A stretch of 64,000 bases of DNA, from the NCBI RefSeq assembly GCF_001543105.1, contig NZ_CP014159.1, positions 186,001-250,000 on the forward strand, given 5' to 3'. This stretch comes from Aerococcus christensenii. Lineage in GTDB: Bacteria > Bacillota > Bacilli > Lactobacillales > Aerococcaceae. A model generated the notes under the pieces. That model made no database searches and was not told where the DNA came from. It was given only the letters and a program-made list of their open reading frames with translations. The translations under genes and the position numbers were made by a program. Every line of letters begins with the position of its first letter. Position 1 is the first letter of the stretch. This document shows, in pieces, positions 63,955 through 64,000 of this stretch.

Positions 63955-64000
63955 CTATAAATTCTTCACAGTTTCTACCCAATGTCCATTCACTGCATTG
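63955..64000 (-). CDS. C-terminal end of an upstream gene, probably ypmB
   Basis: Fifteen codons ending NGHWVETVKNL and TAG, 11 bases before aspB. Too short to identify; the neighbourhood in Bacillus and lactobacilli suggests YpmB, a membrane-anchored protein of cell-wall control. Confidence 0.4.
   Translation of the reverse strand, partial: NAVNGHWVETVKNL

Overview
The window comes from a low-GC Firmicute of the order Lactobacillales. This rests on a cggR-gap-pgk-tpiA-eno cluster, a YSIRK-like signal and LPXTG anchor on one (broken) surface protein, an mraZ-rsmH-ftsL-pbp-mraY-murD cell-wall cluster, a fruRKA operon, and the YutD / NagD-like / TIGR01906 trio. An Aerococcaceae- or Carnobacteriaceae-like organism is my best inference; the genus cannot be fixed by eye. 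Nearly everything is encoded on the minus strand, including the rRNA operon. The only plus-strand genes are a 68-codon orphan at 29.8 kb and the YuiD / ferredoxin-NADP reductase pair at 60.5-62.0 kb.

Reading right to left, the direction of transcription: the end of a probable ypmB, aspB and dnaD (63-64 kb); the convergent yuiD-fnr pair; a cyclophilin, an S1-domain protein and pgi (58-60.4 kb); a complete 16S-Ile-Ala-23S-5S operon with tandem promoters and 22 further tRNA genes (50.3-57.7 kb), closed by a strong terminator; the fructose PTS operon fruR-fruK-fruA (46.4-50.1 kb); a frameshifted LPXTG surface-protein gene with a 22-base homopolymer upstream (44.0-46.1 kb); tRNA-Arg(CCG); and an iron/phosphonate-type ABC importer (39.5-43.5 kb). 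Then come clpP with a CtsR box, the glycolytic cggR-gap-pgk-tpiA-eno cluster (33-38.6 kb), an M20 amidohydrolase with two membrane proteins including DUF3100 (30.2-32.8 kb), the plus-strand orphan, yutD-nagD-TIGR01906, and the secG-esterase-rnr-smpB-phosphatase-ssrA trans-translation/RNA-quality block (22.1-27.3 kb).

The left third holds a frameshifted MFS transporter, prfC, a complete twelve-gene purine operon (purE-K-C-S-Q-L-F-M-N-H-D-B, 6.0-18.8 kb) with PurR-box-like sites upstream, and the division/cell-wall cluster mraZ-rsmH-ftsL-pbp-mraY-murD, which runs off the left edge. An array of four TGG repeats spaced exactly 10 bp lies just upstream of mraZ and looks like a MraZ operator.

Most of the window is conserved core genome. 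I saw no prophage, insertion sequence, CRISPR array or defence island. The parts least explained by known families are the 68-codon gene with its own consensus promoter and overlapping inverted repeat, the decayed or phase-variable surface-protein locus, and the M20/DUF3100 cassette. Start codons were adjusted where a Shine-Dalgarno sequence clearly favoured a shorter form.
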